Translations under genes and position numbers: made by a program | Assembly: GCA_018713805.1 (NCBI GenBank) | Contig: DVOF01000166.1 | Coordinates: 1 to 13,933 of the forward strand | Direction: 5' to 3' | Source: Candidatus Aphodoplasma excrementigallinarum | Lineage (GTDB): Bacteria > Bacillota > Clostridia > UBA1381 > UMGS1253 | Length of the DNA stretch: 13,933 nt | The notes under the pieces: generated by a model | The model's input: the letters and a program-made list of their open reading frames with translations, nothing else | Told to the model about the DNA's origin: nothing | The model's database searches: none | Shown: positions 12,688-13,933 of the stretch, one piece after another | How the letters are laid out: every line of letters starts with the position of its first letter | Position numbering within the stretch: the stretch's first letter is position 1

Positions 12688-13933
12688 TTATTGCCCAATT
12701 TTAACCAATATAGAATGATACAGGCCGATCGTAACTGTTGCCGGTGCATAGTATGGTTCTTTTTTTACAAGCGCCATGTCGTGCTCTTCATCCAGCAAAT
12801 AGTATTCGCAAACAGTGCCATCCGGAATCCCCTTTAAATGAAGCAAAAACGTCAGCTCAGGTGGCGCCGCGCCATCGTCGTCAAAATAGGTCAGCATAAC
12901 GGCGCCAGCGTTTTCACTCCCCGCCGCGCACAGGTATAGGCTATCCATATCTGCACAGGCCTCCACGCACGTTTGCAGCTCATACAGCGTCCGGAACATC
13001 AAAAACGGGTAATATCCCTTCAATTTGCGAAGGGTATATGCCTCAAACAACCCGTTAAATGCGCATGGACTCGCATCATAATACATCAGCATATCGAGCG
13101 GAGCGCGCTGTCCCTCGCATAAGACGGCAGACGTAAACGCCGCGCCCTTTAGGCCAAGAATCGTCTCTATGCTCAATCTAAATTTCTCTTCCCAACCGGC
13201 AACGTAATTCCATTCGTTGAGAATGCTTTCCGTCTCTGTGTACCCATTCTCATCAAGCAGCTGGCGCACCAGAACGCTATTTTGAGCAATGACACGCGGA
13301 TTGCTCGTATAGCAATGCCATGAGAAAAAATCGAATGGGACGGCAGTGCCGATTCTTTCGAAAAATCCTTTTAGCCAATCGACATGAATACCGGCGCAGG
13401 CAGGCCCGCCGATTTTTAGGGAAGGAAACACCTGTTTTAAATGTGTCGCTGTAATGACATATAACGCATAATACTCCTTAGCAGTCCCGCCCCAGCAACG
13501 CTTATTGTCCGAATCGTCCGGGTCAAGATCCGGCTCGTTCCAAATTTCCCAGTACTCAATTCCCATATGGAAGCCGTCGGCCCATCCTTCGTTATAGTGT
13601 TTTATAATATGTTCACAAATAACAGCCCATTTATGAAAATCCGCCGGCGGCAGCGTCGTGTATTTTTTCGGCCAGTGCTCAATCTTGGAGCCCAACCGGT
13701 AGAAAGGCTGCGTACCTGCCAATCGAATCGTCTGCAAATACTCGTCTGTGAGGCAAAAATCATAAGAGGCCGGATCGTACGGGTCTTTTTCAAAATCAGG
13801 AAAAATAGCGGCCGTATCGACGGTATGCTCTCCGCCGTATGCATAACACAACGAAGCGTCATGCGTACGTGCATAGGGAATTCCGGCAGCCCGGTAGTCT
13901 TCCAGATTGACAATGTGTAGATCGGGTCTTTGG
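12688..13933 (-). CDS. GH39-like glycosidase (beta-xylosidase-related), 5' end cut by window edge
   Basis: The minus-strand frame is open to the right edge, giving 414 visible residues and no start codon; a TTG at 13851 is internal, because the 27 codons before it read like family sequence (PDLHIVNLEDYRAAGIPYARTHDAS). Counting from the first visible codon, family features include RTHDAS (22-27), VDTAAIFPDFEKDPYDPASYDF (38-59), QPFYRLGSKIEHW (75-87), YWEIWNEPDLDP (127-138) with probable acid/base Glu133, FFSWHCYTSNP (202-212) and ESILNEWNY (235-243) with probable nucleophile Glu240. A beta-rich C-terminal domain follows from about 325. Retaining GH39 enzymes include beta-xylosidases; relatives cleave other sugars, so the substrate is open. 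Probably a catabolic enzyme; secretion cannot be judged without the N-terminus. Confidence 0.85.
   Translation of the reverse strand, partial: QRPDLHIVNLEDYRAAGIPYARTHDASLCYAYGGEHTVDTAAIFPDFEKDPYDPASYDFCLTDEYLQTIRLAGTQPFYRLGSKIEHWPKKYTTLPPADFHKWAVICEHIIKHYNEGWADGFHMGIEYWEIWNEPDLDPDDSDNKRCWGGTAKEYYALYVITATHLKQVFPSLKIGGPACAGIHVDWLKGFFERIGTAVPFDFFSWHCYTSNPRVIAQNSVLVRQLLDENGYTETESILNEWNYVAGWEEKFRLSIETILGLKGAAFTSAVLCEGQRAPLDMLMYYDASPCAFNGLFEAYTLRKLKGYYPFLMFRTLYELQTCVEACADMDSLYLCAAGSENAGAVMLTYFDDDGAAPPELTFLLHLKGIPDGTVCEYYLLDEEHDMALVKKEPYYAPATVTIGLYHSILVKIGQ

Noticed and set aside
13849..13851. TTG as the start of the GH39-like gene
   Set aside because: The frame upstream stays open for 27 codons and reads as conserved N-terminal sequence (RAAGIPYARTHDAS), so this codon is an internal leucine.
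13602..13913. A 103-codon minus-strand frame at the right edge beginning with ATG
   Set aside because: It is an out-of-frame overlap of the GH39-like gene, whose frame continues with family-like sequence to the window edge.

Overview
The window looks like chromosomal DNA from an anaerobic gut-type Clostridia (Firmicutes). The evidence is purine-rich Shine-Dalgarno sites (AGGAGG, GGGAGG) before almost every gene, moderately GC-rich coding sequence with AT-rich promoter gaps, a type III pantothenate kinase, an ECF sigma factor with a long tail, AraC regulators paired with glycoside hydrolases, and compact bidirectional terminators. The genus cannot be named from the sequence alone. The window cuts a gene at its right edge and begins inside a promoter at its left edge.

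Layout. (1) 1-800: three tiny DNA-binding proteins, an XRE/Cro-type HTH protein and two ribbon-helix-helix proteins, with palindromic operator-like DNA in the AT-rich gaps. (2) 817-4854: an L-fucose module. A GH29 alpha-L-fucosidase and an L-fucose isomerase form a minus-strand operon. An AraC regulator is transcribed divergently, and the two promoters sit back to back. Neither enzyme has a signal peptide, so fucosides are probably cleaved and isomerised inside the cell. The kinase, aldolase and transporter are not in the window. (3) 4891-6315: lemA followed by a TPM-domain (YgcG-like) membrane protein with a glycine-rich tail. (4) 6527-7333: a single-gene uridine phosphorylase-family enzyme. 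(5) 7367-9601: a leaderless, divergent GH10 xylanase-like enzyme facing a second AraC regulator. (6) 9677-10936: a YfcE-type phosphodiesterase and coaX, a small housekeeping operon. (7) 11076-12638: an ECF sigma factor, probably started at TTG, fused to a C-terminal region of about 365 residues that appears to contain a duplicated winged-helix module. This is the least understood gene here. (8) 12688-right edge: a GH39-like glycosidase on the minus strand, whose reading frame is open to the end of the window.

Divergent pairs share short intergenic regions with two recognisable sigma-A-type promoters. Four convergent pairs (RHH/fucI, araC/TPM, udp/GH10, sigma/GH39) share one symmetrical A-tract/stem/T-tract terminator each. 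No rRNA, tRNA, CRISPR array or insertion sequence was seen. No stretch above about 210 bases lacks a gene; the longest gap, 6316-6526, holds two divergent promoters and a structured lemA leader.
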